Below are positions 8,572-17,361 of a stretch of 40,053 bases of DNA, one piece after another. How positions within the stretch are numbered: the stretch's first letter is position 1; every line of letters starts with the position of its first letter. Source of the stretch: Flavobacteriaceae bacterium (GTDB lineage Bacteria; Bacteroidota; Bacteroidia; Flavobacteriales; Flavobacteriaceae); the NCBI GenBank assembly GCA_029268555.1, contig JAQWNN010000058.1, positions 1-40,053 of the forward strand, in the 5' to 3' direction. The position numbers and the translations under genes were made by a program. The notes beneath the pieces are model-generated. The model made no database searches. It saw nothing but the letters and a program-made list of their open reading frames with translations, and was not told the origin of the DNA.

Positions 8572-9624
8572 CTACAGTATACTTTTTATAGTAGATTTTA
8601 AAGCTTGTTTTTTTGAACCATCAAAGCCATTAATCCCAGTAACAGTTGTGTACTTTAGGACATTACGTTTATCTGGATAAATTCGCTGAAAAGCACTCTG
8701 GCACATAAGGGTTGCTTCATGAAACCCACATAAAATAAGTTTTAATTTACCAGGATAAATATTCACATCTCCAATAGCATAAATGCCAGGAATATTGGTT
8801 TGATAATCTAAACTATTGTCAACTTTAATTGCATTTTTTTCAATATCTAAACCCCAATTTGAAATAGGTCCTAATTTTGGAGTCAATCCAAATAGTGGAA
8901 TAAAATAATCGCATTCTAAGTTTATTGAGGTTTCTTTGTGGGCTAGGGTAACACTATCAAGCCTGTTGACTCCTTTAAGTCCGATTACCTCTGCTTCGGT
9001 AATCAAATTAATTCGTCCTTGATTTTTAAGCTGTTGAACTTTATCAACGGAATCCAAAGATCCTCTAAATTCTTTTCTTCGATGGACTAAAGTTACTGAA
9101 GAAGCAATATTTTCTAAAAAAATTGTCCAATCAAGTGCAGAATCACCTCCACCAGCAATAATTACATTTTTACCTCTATAGTATTCAGGGTATTTAATTA
9201 TATAATTAACCCCATTGTTTTCATATTGCTCAAGATTTTCTAAAGGGGGCTTTCGAGGCTCAAAAGTTCCTAGACCACCAGCAATAGCGATAACTGATGC
9301 TTGATGTTGGGTTCCCTGATCTGTTGTAACGATAAACTGTTCATTTTCTATTTTTTCAATTGAGACGGCACTTTCTCCTAGAGTATAGCCAGGTCTAAAA
9401 GGAGCAATTTGTTGCTCTAAGTTTTTTATTAAATCACCTGCCATGATTTCTGGATGAGAGGGGATGTCGTAAATAGGTTTTTTCGGATATATCTCAGCAC
9501 ATTGTCCACCGGGCATCGGGAGTGAATCAATTAAATGACATTTAAGTTTAAGTAAGCCAGCCTCAAAAACAGTAAAAAGTCCTACAGGACCTGCCCCAAT
9601 AATTAAAATATCTGTTTTAATCAT
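8572..9624 (-). CDS. Ferredoxin--NADP+ reductase, thioredoxin-reductase-like (TrxR-type FNR)
   Basis: IIGAGPVGLFTVFEAGLL, GGQCAEIYPKKPIYDIPS, IIAGGGDSALDWT, GIYAIGDVNIYPGKLKLILCGFHEA; lacks CxxC; adjacent to ferredoxin. Confidence 0.88.
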   Translation of the reverse strand: MIKTDILIIGAGPVGLFTVFEAGLLKLKCHLIDSLPMPGGQCAEIYPKKPIYDIPSHPEIMAGDLIKNLEQQIAPFRPGYTLGESAVSIEKIENEQFIVTTDQGTQHQASVIAIAGGLGTFEPRKPPLENLEQYENNGVNYIIKYPEYYRGKNVIIAGGGDSALDWTIFLENIASSVTLVHRRKEFRGSLDSVDKVQQLKNQGRINLITEAEVIGLKGVNRLDSVTLAHKETSINLECDYFIPLFGLTPKLGPISNWGLDIEKNAIKVDNSLDYQTNIPGIYAIGDVNIYPGKLKLILCGFHEATLMCQSAFQRIYPDKRNVLKYTTVTGINGFDGSKKQALKSTIKSIL

Positions 9625-9877
9625 TCATTTTAGGATCTATACTTTCTACCGATTCTATTTGAGGCAAGTATTTTTTTATGGTCATTTCAACTCCAGATTT
9701 AAGGGTCATTTGATTGACACTACATCCAACACAAGCACCGTGCAGTTGAACTTTAACATGCTTACCATCCTTTAAAGATACAAACGAAATATCACCACCG
9801 TCGGATTCGAGAAAAGGACGTATTTCCTCTAATGCAAGGTGTATTTTTTCTATAATTTTTTCTTGATTTCGACTCAT
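9617..9877 (-). CDS. NifU-like C-terminal domain protein (Fe-S scaffold/carrier)
   Basis: IRPFLESDGGDISFV ... HGACVGCSVNQMTLKSGVEMTIKKYLP; CxxC motif. Confidence 0.92.
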   Translation of the reverse strand: MSRNQEKIIEKIHLALEEIRPFLESDGGDISFVSLKDGKHVKVQLHGACVGCSVNQMTLKSGVEMTIKKYLPQIESVESIDPKMND

Positions 9878-11007
9878 GATTTTACGGCTTCACATCCAAC
9901 TAAGTTAGTAATTTCTACAGCTTTTGTAGGGGGTAAATTCTGATTTCTTATTAGAATTTGAGATACTAGTTTTTTTGTTACTTCATCAAAGAGATTCACT
10001 AAGTTATTTCGATCTTGAAGTACTGCTGGGCGACCGAAATCAGATGCTTCACGAATACTCTGTAATAAGGGTAAGGCTCCAAGAAAAGGGACATCCTTAT
10101 CTTTGGCTAAATACTCTGCTCCTTTTTTGCCAAAGATGTAATATTTGTTATCAGGAAGTTCTGTAGGAGTAAAATAACTCATATTTTCAATAATGCCCAA
10201 TACAGGAACATTAATACTATCTTGTTGGAACATTGCAATTCCTTTTTTGGCATCTGCTAAAGCTATATTCTGTGGGGTACTTACTACTACCGCTCCATTA
10301 AGCGGAAGAGATTGAACGATACTCAAATGAATATCTCCTGTTCCTGGAGGTAAATCAATCAATAGGAAATCTAAACTGTCCCAAGCAGCATCAAAAATCA
10401 TTTGATTTAAGGCCTTAGCAGCCATTGGACCACGCCATACAACTGCTTGGTCAGGTTTGGTAAAGAAACCAATGGAAAGCACCTTAACTCCATAATTTTC
10501 TATGGGTTTCATTTTTGATTCCCCATCCACTTTAACAGATTGTGGTCTTGCACCTTCAATATCAAACATGGTTGGAATTGAAGGTCCGTAAATATCTGCA
10601 TCTAATATGCCAACTTTACATCCCATTTTAGATAAAGTCACAGCTAGATTCGCTGTAATTGTAGATTTTCCAACACCTCCTTTACCTGATGATATAGCAA
10701 TGATGTTCTCAATTCCTTGAATTGGTTTTCCCTTGATTTGCTTCGTATATTTTTGTGAAGCGATTACCTCTGTATTAATTTTTATTTTAGCTTTTTCATA
10801 TACATTTTCATGTAGAGCCTTCAAAATGGTAACCTCGAGCTTTTTTCTAGCTTGAAGACTTGGATTTTGTAATTGAAGGTCAATATCAACCTGGTCTCCA
10901 AAAATCATGATATTGGAAACAACTCCTTCATCTACTATGTTTCCTCCGCCTCCTGGAAGGCTAATCGTTTTTAATGATTCTATTACTGCTCCTTTTGTGA
11001 TCTTCAT
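9874..11007 (-). CDS. Mrp/NBP35-family P-loop ATPase, Fe-S carrier
   Basis: SGKGGVGKSTITANLAVTL deviant Walker A, DADIYGPSIPTMF, LIDLPPGTGDIHL, N-terminal MIP18/DUF59-like region. Confidence 0.93.
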   Translation of the reverse strand: MKITKGAVIESLKTISLPGGGGNIVDEGVVSNIMIFGDQVDIDLQLQNPSLQARKKLEVTILKALHENVYEKAKIKINTEVIASQKYTKQIKGKPIQGIENIIAISSGKGGVGKSTITANLAVTLSKMGCKVGILDADIYGPSIPTMFDIEGARPQSVKVDGESKMKPIENYGVKVLSIGFFTKPDQAVVWRGPMAAKALNQMIFDAAWDSLDFLLIDLPPGTGDIHLSIVQSLPLNGAVVVSTPQNIALADAKKGIAMFQQDSINVPVLGIIENMSYFTPTELPDNKYYIFGKKGAEYLAKDKDVPFLGALPLLQSIREASDFGRPAVLQDRNNLVNLFDEVTKKLVSQILIRNQNLPPTKAVEITNLVGCEAVKS

Positions 11008-11026
11008 TTCTGTTGTAAAAATTATA

Positions 11027-11034
11027 CAAATATA
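11027..11034 (-). promoter_or_regulatory. Candidate -7 element (TATATTTG) upstream of the mrp-nifU-FNR-ferredoxin operon
   Basis: Minus strand ..AACAGTATATTTGTATAATTTTTACAACAGAAATG; matches TAnnTTTG, but no clear TTG at the expected -33. Confidence 0.4.
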
Positions 11035-11069
11035 CTGTTATGGTTTTAAAAAGAAAAGCTGAATATTTT

Positions 11070-11408
11070 TTAAAAATCTTCAAGAAATTGTACTGGATCC
11101 CATAGATGTTTATCAAAATCTTGAATTTGATTCTCGACAACCTTAATTCCCTCGTTTTCCAAAAGTTGTTTCATGATAGTTTCTCCTCCAAAATGATGCT
11201 TCCCTGTGAGTATTCCTTTTCTATTTACTACCCTATGTGCTGGTACATTAGAGTGTGAATGAGCCGCATTCATTGCCCAACCTACCATTCGTGAACTTTG
11301 AGGAGCTCCCAAATATTTTGCAATAGCTCCATAAGAAGTCACTTTTCCTTCTGGAATTTGTCTAACGATATCATAAACTTTTATAAAAAAAGAAGTTTCT
11401 AGAGGCAT
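11070..11408 (-). CDS. MGMT/Ogt-family alkyltransferase-like (ATL) protein, active-site Cys replaced by Ala
   Basis: IPEGKVTSYGAIAKYLG, SSRMVGWAMNA, VPAHRVVNRKGILTGKHHFGG (PAHR instead of PCHR). Likely start is the ATG at 11408 (MPLETSFF); the ORF track extends into trmB. Confidence 0.85.
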   Translation of the reverse strand: MPLETSFFIKVYDIVRQIPEGKVTSYGAIAKYLGAPQSSRMVGWAMNAAHSHSNVPAHRVVNRKGILTGKHHFGGETIMKQLLENEGIKVVENQIQDFDKHLWDPVQFLEDF

Positions 11409-11409
11409 C

Positions 11410-12078
11410 TTAGAGTTTAAATTGTATATAAGTAATTGCTTTACCCTGATCAAGAAACTTTTGCTCATAAGAAGTTTTAATCTCGGTAGCTTCTTTAGGG
11501 GCATCACTATTGGTGTAAATATCGTGATGAGCATAAAGGATTTCAACATGATTTGTTGCCATGCCTAAGGTGTAGCCAAATAAAAATTCACTATCAGTCT
11601 TGAGATGAATGATTCCTTCCTGCCTAAGAACTCTTTTGTAGTTTTTTAAAAAATTAGGATTAGTTAGTCTGTGTTTTGATCTCTTATATTTAATTTGAGG
11701 ATCAGGAAACGTTATCCAGATCTCGTGAACTTCATCTTCAGCAAAACAGAAGGGGATAAGTTCAATTTGGGTCCTTAAAAAAGCAACATTCTTTAGTCCA
11801 GTATCTAAAGCAGTTTTTGCCCCTCTCCAAAAACGAGCACCTTTAATATCAACTCCAATATAATTTATATTTGGATTGCTTTGAGCCAAATAAATGGCAT
11901 ATTCTCCCTTTCCACATCCTAGCTCTAAAACCAAAGGATTTTCATTTTTAAAGAAATTCGTTTTCCATTTTCCTTTAAGTGAGAGTTCATTTGAAACCAA
12001 TTTATTTCTATTAGGCTGAATCACATTTTCAAAGGATTCATTTTCTCTAAATCGTTTCAATTTATTTTTACTTCCCAC
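11410..12078 (-). CDS. trmB: tRNA (guanine-N7-)-methyltransferase
   Basis: LVLELGCGKGEYAIYLA, NYIGVDIKGARFWRGAK, EIWITFPDPQIKYKRSKHRLTNP. Confidence 0.93.
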   Translation of the reverse strand: MGSKNKLKRFRENESFENVIQPNRNKLVSNELSLKGKWKTNFFKNENPLVLELGCGKGEYAIYLAQSNPNINYIGVDIKGARFWRGAKTALDTGLKNVAFLRTQIELIPFCFAEDEVHEIWITFPDPQIKYKRSKHRLTNPNFLKNYKRVLRQEGIIHLKTDSEFLFGYTLGMATNHVEILYAHHDIYTNSDAPKEATEIKTSYEQKFLDQGKAITYIQFKL

Positions 12079-12125
12079 AGAAAAATACTTTTTTAAAAGT
12101 AGGCATTTTAATGGTCAACAATCTA

Positions 12126-13172
12126 CTAATCCTGGTTTAAAGTGAGTGAAAAAGAAAATTCAGAACCTATCCGGACTTTACTCTCAACAAAAATCTTTTC
12201 ATCATGTGCTTCTATGATGTGCTTTACAATAGCAAGTCCAAGACCAGACCCTCCTTGATTTCGGCTACGGGTTTTATCTACCCTGTAAAAACGTTCAAAA
12301 AGTCGTGGCAAATGTTGTTCATCTATACCCTCTCCATTATCTGCGATACGAATAAGAATTTTATTTTCTTTTAACACCTCAATACTCACTTCGGTAACAC
12401 CTCGCTCTGTACCATATTTTAATGAGTTAATAATTAAGTTAGTCAATACCTGCTGAATTCTATCTTTATCAGCGAAAACCATTAATTGTTTGGAGTATTC
12501 CTTATCAAATTTCAAAACAATTTTATCTTTAGAGGCTCGCATTTCAAGCAATTCAAATACATTTCTAACTACCTCAACAATATCAAATGATTTTCGGTCT
12601 AGGGTAGCTATACCAGATTCAAATTTTGTAATTAAATCTAAATCTTTGATAATGTAAATCAATCGGTCAACACCCTTTGAAGTTTGCTTCAAATATTTTT
12701 TAACAACTTTTTTATCTTTAACTCCATCTTGGAGTGTTAATACATAACCCTGAACAGTAAAAAGTGGTGTTTTAAGCTCATGTGCTAGATTTCCAATGAA
12801 TTCTCTTCTATAATCTTGTTCTTTTTTCAAAAGCTCAATTTCTAAATTCTTTTCAGAATTTAGTTTTTGAAGATTTGACGTGAGTATATCAATATCCTCT
12901 GCTTGATTAATTGAATTTATATAAGATGTAGTAGGAATTAAACTTTTGTAGAGCTCTTTTACACGTGAAACTAAAAAACGTTCAAAGGATAATGAAAGTA
13001 TTACATAAGCTAAAAAAAGTATGGCAAAAAACTCCACACACAGCATTAAGGTAATTTTAGGTTTTGGAACTTCAAAAAAGTGCAGAAAAAAAACAAATTG
13101 AAAGATTATAGTTCCAATTGAAATGATTAATGCAGAAATCAAACTTGATTTTTTTAACTTGAAAGGGCCCAC
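12126..13172 (-). CDS. Sensor histidine kinase (PhoR-like)
   Basis: Two N-terminal TM segments, HisKA GNLAHELKTPLFTVQGYV, HATPase NLIINSLKYG, DNGEGIDEQHLPRLFERFYRVD, GGSGLGLAIVKHI. Confidence 0.92.
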   Translation of the reverse strand: MGPFKLKKSSLISALIISIGTIIFQFVFFLHFFEVPKPKITLMLCVEFFAILFLAYVILSLSFERFLVSRVKELYKSLIPTTSYINSINQAEDIDILTSNLQKLNSEKNLEIELLKKEQDYRREFIGNLAHELKTPLFTVQGYVLTLQDGVKDKKVVKKYLKQTSKGVDRLIYIIKDLDLITKFESGIATLDRKSFDIVEVVRNVFELLEMRASKDKIVLKFDKEYSKQLMVFADKDRIQQVLTNLIINSLKYGTERGVTEVSIEVLKENKILIRIADNGEGIDEQHLPRLFERFYRVDKTRSRNQGGSGLGLAIVKHIIEAHDEKIFVESKVRIGSEFSFSLTLNQD

Positions 13173-13178
13173 AAAATA

Positions 13179-13871
13179 TTATTTTTCGAGTTTGATAAAC
13201 TTGTAGCCGACTCCTTTTATTGTCTTTAAGTAATTTTTACCAATTTTTTCTCTTAGTTTTCTAATATGTACATCAATTGTTCGATCTCCAACGACTATAT
13301 TATCTCCCCAAACTTCATCCATAATTTTTTCACGCTTAAATACCTTATTTGGTTTAGAGGCAAGAAGATGTAATAATTCAAATTCTTTTCTAGGCAACAA
13401 AATTTCTCTTCCATTAAGAATTACTAAATAGGCATCCCTATTTATTATAAGATTTTTAAATTCTAAGATAGAACTAATAGTTTCTTTCTTTTTTAATCTC
13501 CTTAATAATCCCTTAACCTTGGAAACTAATACTTTTGGCTTCACAGGCTTAGTTACATAATCATCTGCACCAGCTTCAAAAGCAGCCACATAAGAATAGT
13601 CCTCTCCCCTTGCTGTCAAAAACATAATGATTGTTTCCTGAAAGTGATCATCTTGGCGTAATCTATGACAAGTTTCAATACCATCGAGTTCCGGCATCAT
13701 CACATCGAGAATAATGAGGTGAGGGGAAAAGAATTTAGCTTCTCTGAGAGCTGCTAAACCATCAGATGCCATTTTAATCTGATATCCCTCTTTTTCTAAA
13801 TTAAATCGAATGATTTCAAGTATATCTGGCTCATCGTCAACCAAAAGAATTCTTATATTTTTTTTTTTCAT
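13179..13871 (-). CDS. OmpR/PhoB-family response regulator
   Basis: LLVDDEPDILEIIRFNL, LDVMMPELDGIE, FLTARGED, DYVTKPVKP, winged helix DRTIDVHIRKLREKIG..IKGVGYKF. Confidence 0.93.
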   Translation of the reverse strand: MKKKNIRILLVDDEPDILEIIRFNLEKEGYQIKMASDGLAALREAKFFSPHLIILDVMMPELDGIETCHRLRQDDHFQETIIMFLTARGEDYSYVAAFEAGADDYVTKPVKPKVLVSKVKGLLRRLKKKETISSILEFKNLIINRDAYLVILNGREILLPRKEFELLHLLASKPNKVFKREKIMDEVWGDNIVVGDRTIDVHIRKLREKIGKNYLKTIKGVGYKFIKLEK

Positions 13872-14000
13872 TTATTTAAATAAAATAAATTTAATATATA
13901 TTTATTTGACTAATGTTATGCAAGCATTAATATTTGTGATTTAGTTTAAAATGATTTCATTATTCGATAATGAATTGAAGTTTTAATTAATTTTATCCCT

Positions 14001-14984
14001 ATGAAGCCTTTTTTTAAAGCGTTTGATAAAATAACCAACTCAACTGAATTTTCTTCACATGCACTTGCCCTTTTTGAACATCAGTTTGAGCACAATGAGA
14101 TTTATCGTTCTTATTGTGATCTCATAAATACAAACCCATGTGATGTTAAAAAAACTGATGAAATTCCATTTTTACCAATACAATTTTTTAAATCTCATAT
14201 TGTAACCTCTGCTAGTACTAAGCCTAAAACATATTTTGAATCTAGCGGAACAACAGGACAAATTCGCTCCAGACATTATGTATCAGACTTGAGTTTATAT
14301 CAGAAGAGTTTTGAGAAATGCTTTGAACTCTTCTATGGTCAAATTGAAGATTATGTTCTGCTTGCATTGTTACCTTCATATTTAGAGAGGGAGAACTCGT
14401 CATTAGTTTATATGGTCAATAAATTGATTAAAAAAACAAAAAATCCATTAAGTGGTTTTTATTTAGATGAATGGGAACAACTAAAAAATACTATAGAAAA
14501 GTTGGAAAGTAAAAACCAGAAAACAATTTTGTTGGGGGTAAGCTTTGCATTAATAAAGGCAATTAAAAAATACGAATGGGATCTTAATAATACTATTATA
14601 ATGGAGACTGGAGGTATGAAAGGGAATAGAAAAGAATGGATACGTTTTGCGTTGCATAGTCATCTAAAAGAGGGTTTTGGTGTAAAGTCTGTTCATGCAG
14701 AATATGGAATGACTGAACTCTTGAGCCAGGCATATTCTTCTGTTAACGGTATTTTTTATCCCCCCCCTTGGATGAAGGTTTTTACACGAGCGCCAGAGGA
14801 CCCATTTGAAATTCAGGGTATTGGAAAAACTGGAGGATTAAATTTCATAGACCTCGCTAATATTGATTCTTGTGCATTCATTGCAACTCAAGACCTAGGC
14901 TTATGCCATTCAGATGGAGGGTTTGAAGTATTAGGTCGTTTTGATCAAGCTGAAATAAGAGGTTGTAACCTAATGGTTGTCTAG
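14001..14984 (+). CDS. LuxE/PaaK-family acyl-protein synthetase-like protein
   Basis: FLPIQFFKSH, FESSGTTGQIRSRHYV, METGGMKGNRKEWIR, HAEYGMTELLSQAYS, FIDLANIDSCAFIATQDLG. Confidence 0.8.
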   Translation: MKPFFKAFDKITNSTEFSSHALALFEHQFEHNEIYRSYCDLINTNPCDVKKTDEIPFLPIQFFKSHIVTSASTKPKTYFESSGTTGQIRSRHYVSDLSLYQKSFEKCFELFYGQIEDYVLLALLPSYLERENSSLVYMVNKLIKKTKNPLSGFYLDEWEQLKNTIEKLESKNQKTILLGVSFALIKAIKKYEWDLNNTIIMETGGMKGNRKEWIRFALHSHLKEGFGVKSVHAEYGMTELLSQAYSSVNGIFYPPPWMKVFTRAPEDPFEIQGIGKTGGLNFIDLANIDSCAFIATQDLGLCHSDGGFEVLGRFDQAEIRGCNLMVV

Positions 14985-16279
14985 TCTTCTACCTTAAGAA
15001 TAAAATAATTTTTTTTGCCTCGTTGTAAAAGCACATATTTATTTGATATTAAATCTTCCTCTCCAATAATATAATCCGCACTAATTTTTTTCTTATTAAC
15101 TGAAATTGCATTTTCTTTAAGTGCTCTTCGTGCTTCTCCGTTGGATTGTAAAAAGCTTGTTTCAGATGACAAAGCGCTCACTATATCAATTCCATTTTTT
15201 AGCTGAACTCGAGTGATATTTGCTAGAGGAACCCCTTCAAATAATTCTAAAAAAGTAGTTCGATCAAGTTTTTGAATAGCTTCACTTGTTGCCTTCCCGA
15301 AAAGAATTTGAGATGTATCTTGAGCCTTTATGAATTCCTCTTCACCATGAACTAAGCGGGTGACTTCTTCTGCTATGGTTCTTTGAAGTGCTCTTAGATG
15401 AGGGGCTTTTATATGTTCTTCTATTTTTTCTGTAACTTCTTCTTCACTCAAGAAAGTAAATATTTTAATGTATGAAAGTGCATCTTCATCACTGGTATTT
15501 AACCAGAATTGATAAAATTTATAAGAGGATGTTCTGGATTTATCAAGCCATATGTTTCCCTCCTCTGTTTTGCCAAACTTAGACCCATCCGCTTTCTTTA
15601 TTAATGGGCAAGTCATTGCATAGACTTTTTTGCCTTCTTTTCTTCTAACTAATTCTGTCCCTGTTGTGATATTTCCCCATTGGTCACTCCCTCCCATTTG
15701 AAGTTTACAGTCCATCGTTTTATATAAATGAAGAAAATCAAATCCCTGAAGCAATTGATATGTAAATTCTGTAAATGACATTCCTACTTTTACTTCCGAG
15801 CTTAATCTTTTTTTGACTGATTCTTTTGCCATCATGTAATTCACTGTTATGTGCTTACCGATATCCCTAGAAAAATCAATTAGGCTATACGTTTTCATCC
15901 AATCATAATTATTAACTAATCTCGCAGAATTTATGGATGAAGGATCAAAATCTAAAAATTTTTCAAACTGTTTTTGAATACCTCTGCAATTTTTTTCTAA
16001 AGTTTTTTGATCTAATAGGTTACGTTCATCAGATTTACCTGAGGGGTCTCCAATCATACCAGTAGCACCACCCATTAAAACAATTGGAATATGACCAGCT
16101 TTTTGATAGTGCATTAAAATTATGATTTGTACTAGACTTCCAATATGAAGTGATTCAGCAGTAGGATCAAAGCCGATGTATCCCTTTGTGGGCTCAGATA
16201 AGAGAAATTTTTCGGTTTCAGGCATAATATCGTGAAGTAAGCCTCTCCACCGAAGTTCTTGAACAAAATTTGTTGGCAT
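14981..16279 (-). CDS. tyrS: Tyrosyl-tRNA synthetase
   Basis: FDPTAESLHIGSLVQI, QMGGSDQWGNITTG, DGSKFGKTEEGNIWLD, C-terminal S4-like region. Likely start is the ATG at 16279 (MPTNFVQELRWRG). Confidence 0.95.
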   Translation of the reverse strand: MPTNFVQELRWRGLLHDIMPETEKFLLSEPTKGYIGFDPTAESLHIGSLVQIIILMHYQKAGHIPIVLMGGATGMIGDPSGKSDERNLLDQKTLEKNCRGIQKQFEKFLDFDPSSINSARLVNNYDWMKTYSLIDFSRDIGKHITVNYMMAKESVKKRLSSEVKVGMSFTEFTYQLLQGFDFLHLYKTMDCKLQMGGSDQWGNITTGTELVRRKEGKKVYAMTCPLIKKADGSKFGKTEEGNIWLDKSRTSSYKFYQFWLNTSDEDALSYIKIFTFLSEEEVTEKIEEHIKAPHLRALQRTIAEEVTRLVHGEEEFIKAQDTSQILFGKATSEAIQKLDRTTFLELFEGVPLANITRVQLKNGIDIVSALSSETSFLQSNGEARRALKENAISVNKKKISADYIIGEEDLISNKYVLLQRGKKNYFILKVED

Positions 16280-16291
16280 TAATTTTTTGAG

Positions 16292-16320
16292 TAAAGATAG
16301 ATTTCTCTGAGGTAAACCAA
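16292..16320 (-). promoter_or_regulatory. Candidate flavobacterial promoter of tyrS (TTG-N18-TATCTTTA)
   Basis: Minus strand TTTTTGGTTTACCTCAGAGAAATCTATCTTTACTC, 12 nt before the ATG at 16279. Confidence 0.5.
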
Positions 16321-16353
16321 AAATCAAAATCAAAAAAGTGTACTTTCGCTCTT

Positions 16354-17361
16354 ATGATAATGGTAACTGGAGGAACAGGAATGGTTGGTGCCCATTTACT
16401 TTTTGCCTTAGCAAAAAAAAATCTTCCAACCCTCGCACTTTTTAGAACAAAGAAACGCCAACAAAAAGTAGAAGACTTCTTTAAACTACTAACACCCAAT
16501 TATAAAAAGTATTATGATCTTATTCAGTGGAAAGAGGCAGATATTAATGATTTGGTAGAACTAGAAGAAGCAATAACAAAAGCCACAATTATTTACCATT
16601 GTGCTGCAAAAGTATCTTATGCGCAATATCATGCGGAAAAACTTATTAAAACTAATATAGAAGGTACAGCAAATATTGTAAACTTAGCTTTGAAATACAA
16701 TGTGAAAAAATTTATTTTTGTGAGTTCTATTGCCTCCCTAGGTGTTGAATCTACTGTATCTTTTGTTAACGAAGAGTACCTTTGGAATTCAAATAAACTT
16801 CATACACCTTATGCATATTCCAAATACGGAGCAGAGCTAGAAGTTTGGAGGGGTTCTCAAGAAGGTTTGGATGTTGTGATTGTAAACCCTGGTATAATTT
16901 TAGGGAGTCATTTTTGGGAACGTAGTAGCGGTAGGCTTATCAAAAAAGCTGCAAAAGGAATGTTATTTTACCCCTCTGGAAGTATAGGTATTGTTTCTAT
17001 GGATGATGTGACATATGTACTTCTAAATCTTATGGAGTCTTCAATTAAAAACGAACGTTTCATATTAGTCTCTGAAAACATTAAATATAAGAATTTGATT
17101 GAAAGAATAGCAATTGAATTAAACTCAAAAAAGCCAATTTTTGCGTTATCAAAACCTCTACTTTACTTGCTCTTAATAATAGATAAAATTACCAGTATTA
17201 TTAGACTTAAAAAAAGTTTTTTAAATCGGGCTACTATAGAAAGTTTATCCAGTCAACAATGCTATGACGGTTCTAAGATTGAGCGAGAAATTAATTTTAC
17301 TTACCAAAATACTGATTTAATTTTAAAGAAAATTATAGAGGATTTTAAAGTTAATTTTTAA
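16354..17361 (+). CDS. NAD-dependent epimerase/dehydratase family protein
   Basis: VTGGTGMVGAHLLFAL, YHCAAKVSY, FVSSIASLG, YAYSKYGAE (YxxxK), VVNPGIILG. Confidence 0.88.
   Translation: MIMVTGGTGMVGAHLLFALAKKNLPTLALFRTKKRQQKVEDFFKLLTPNYKKYYDLIQWKEADINDLVELEEAITKATIIYHCAAKVSYAQYHAEKLIKTNIEGTANIVNLALKYNVKKFIFVSSIASLGVESTVSFVNEEYLWNSNKLHTPYAYSKYGAELEVWRGSQEGLDVVIVNPGIILGSHFWERSSGRLIKKAAKGMLFYPSGSIGIVSMDDVTYVLLNLMESSIKNERFILVSENIKYKNLIERIAIELNSKKPIFALSKPLLYLLLIIDKITSIIRLKKSFLNRATIESLSSQQCYDGSKIEREINFTYQNTDLILKKIIEDFKVNF

Noticed and set aside
13872-13900. TTTATTTAAATAAA palindrome upstream of the response regulator
   Set aside because: Pure A/T palindrome; expected by chance in this composition.
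15481-15610. Possible tyrS signature anomaly (KFGKT rather than KMSKS)
   Set aside because: KFGKT is the normal form in this TyrRS class.
16218-16499. 93-aa - strand ORF between tyrS and the epimerase
   Set aside because: Antisense to the epimerase start and out of frame with tyrS; probably spurious.
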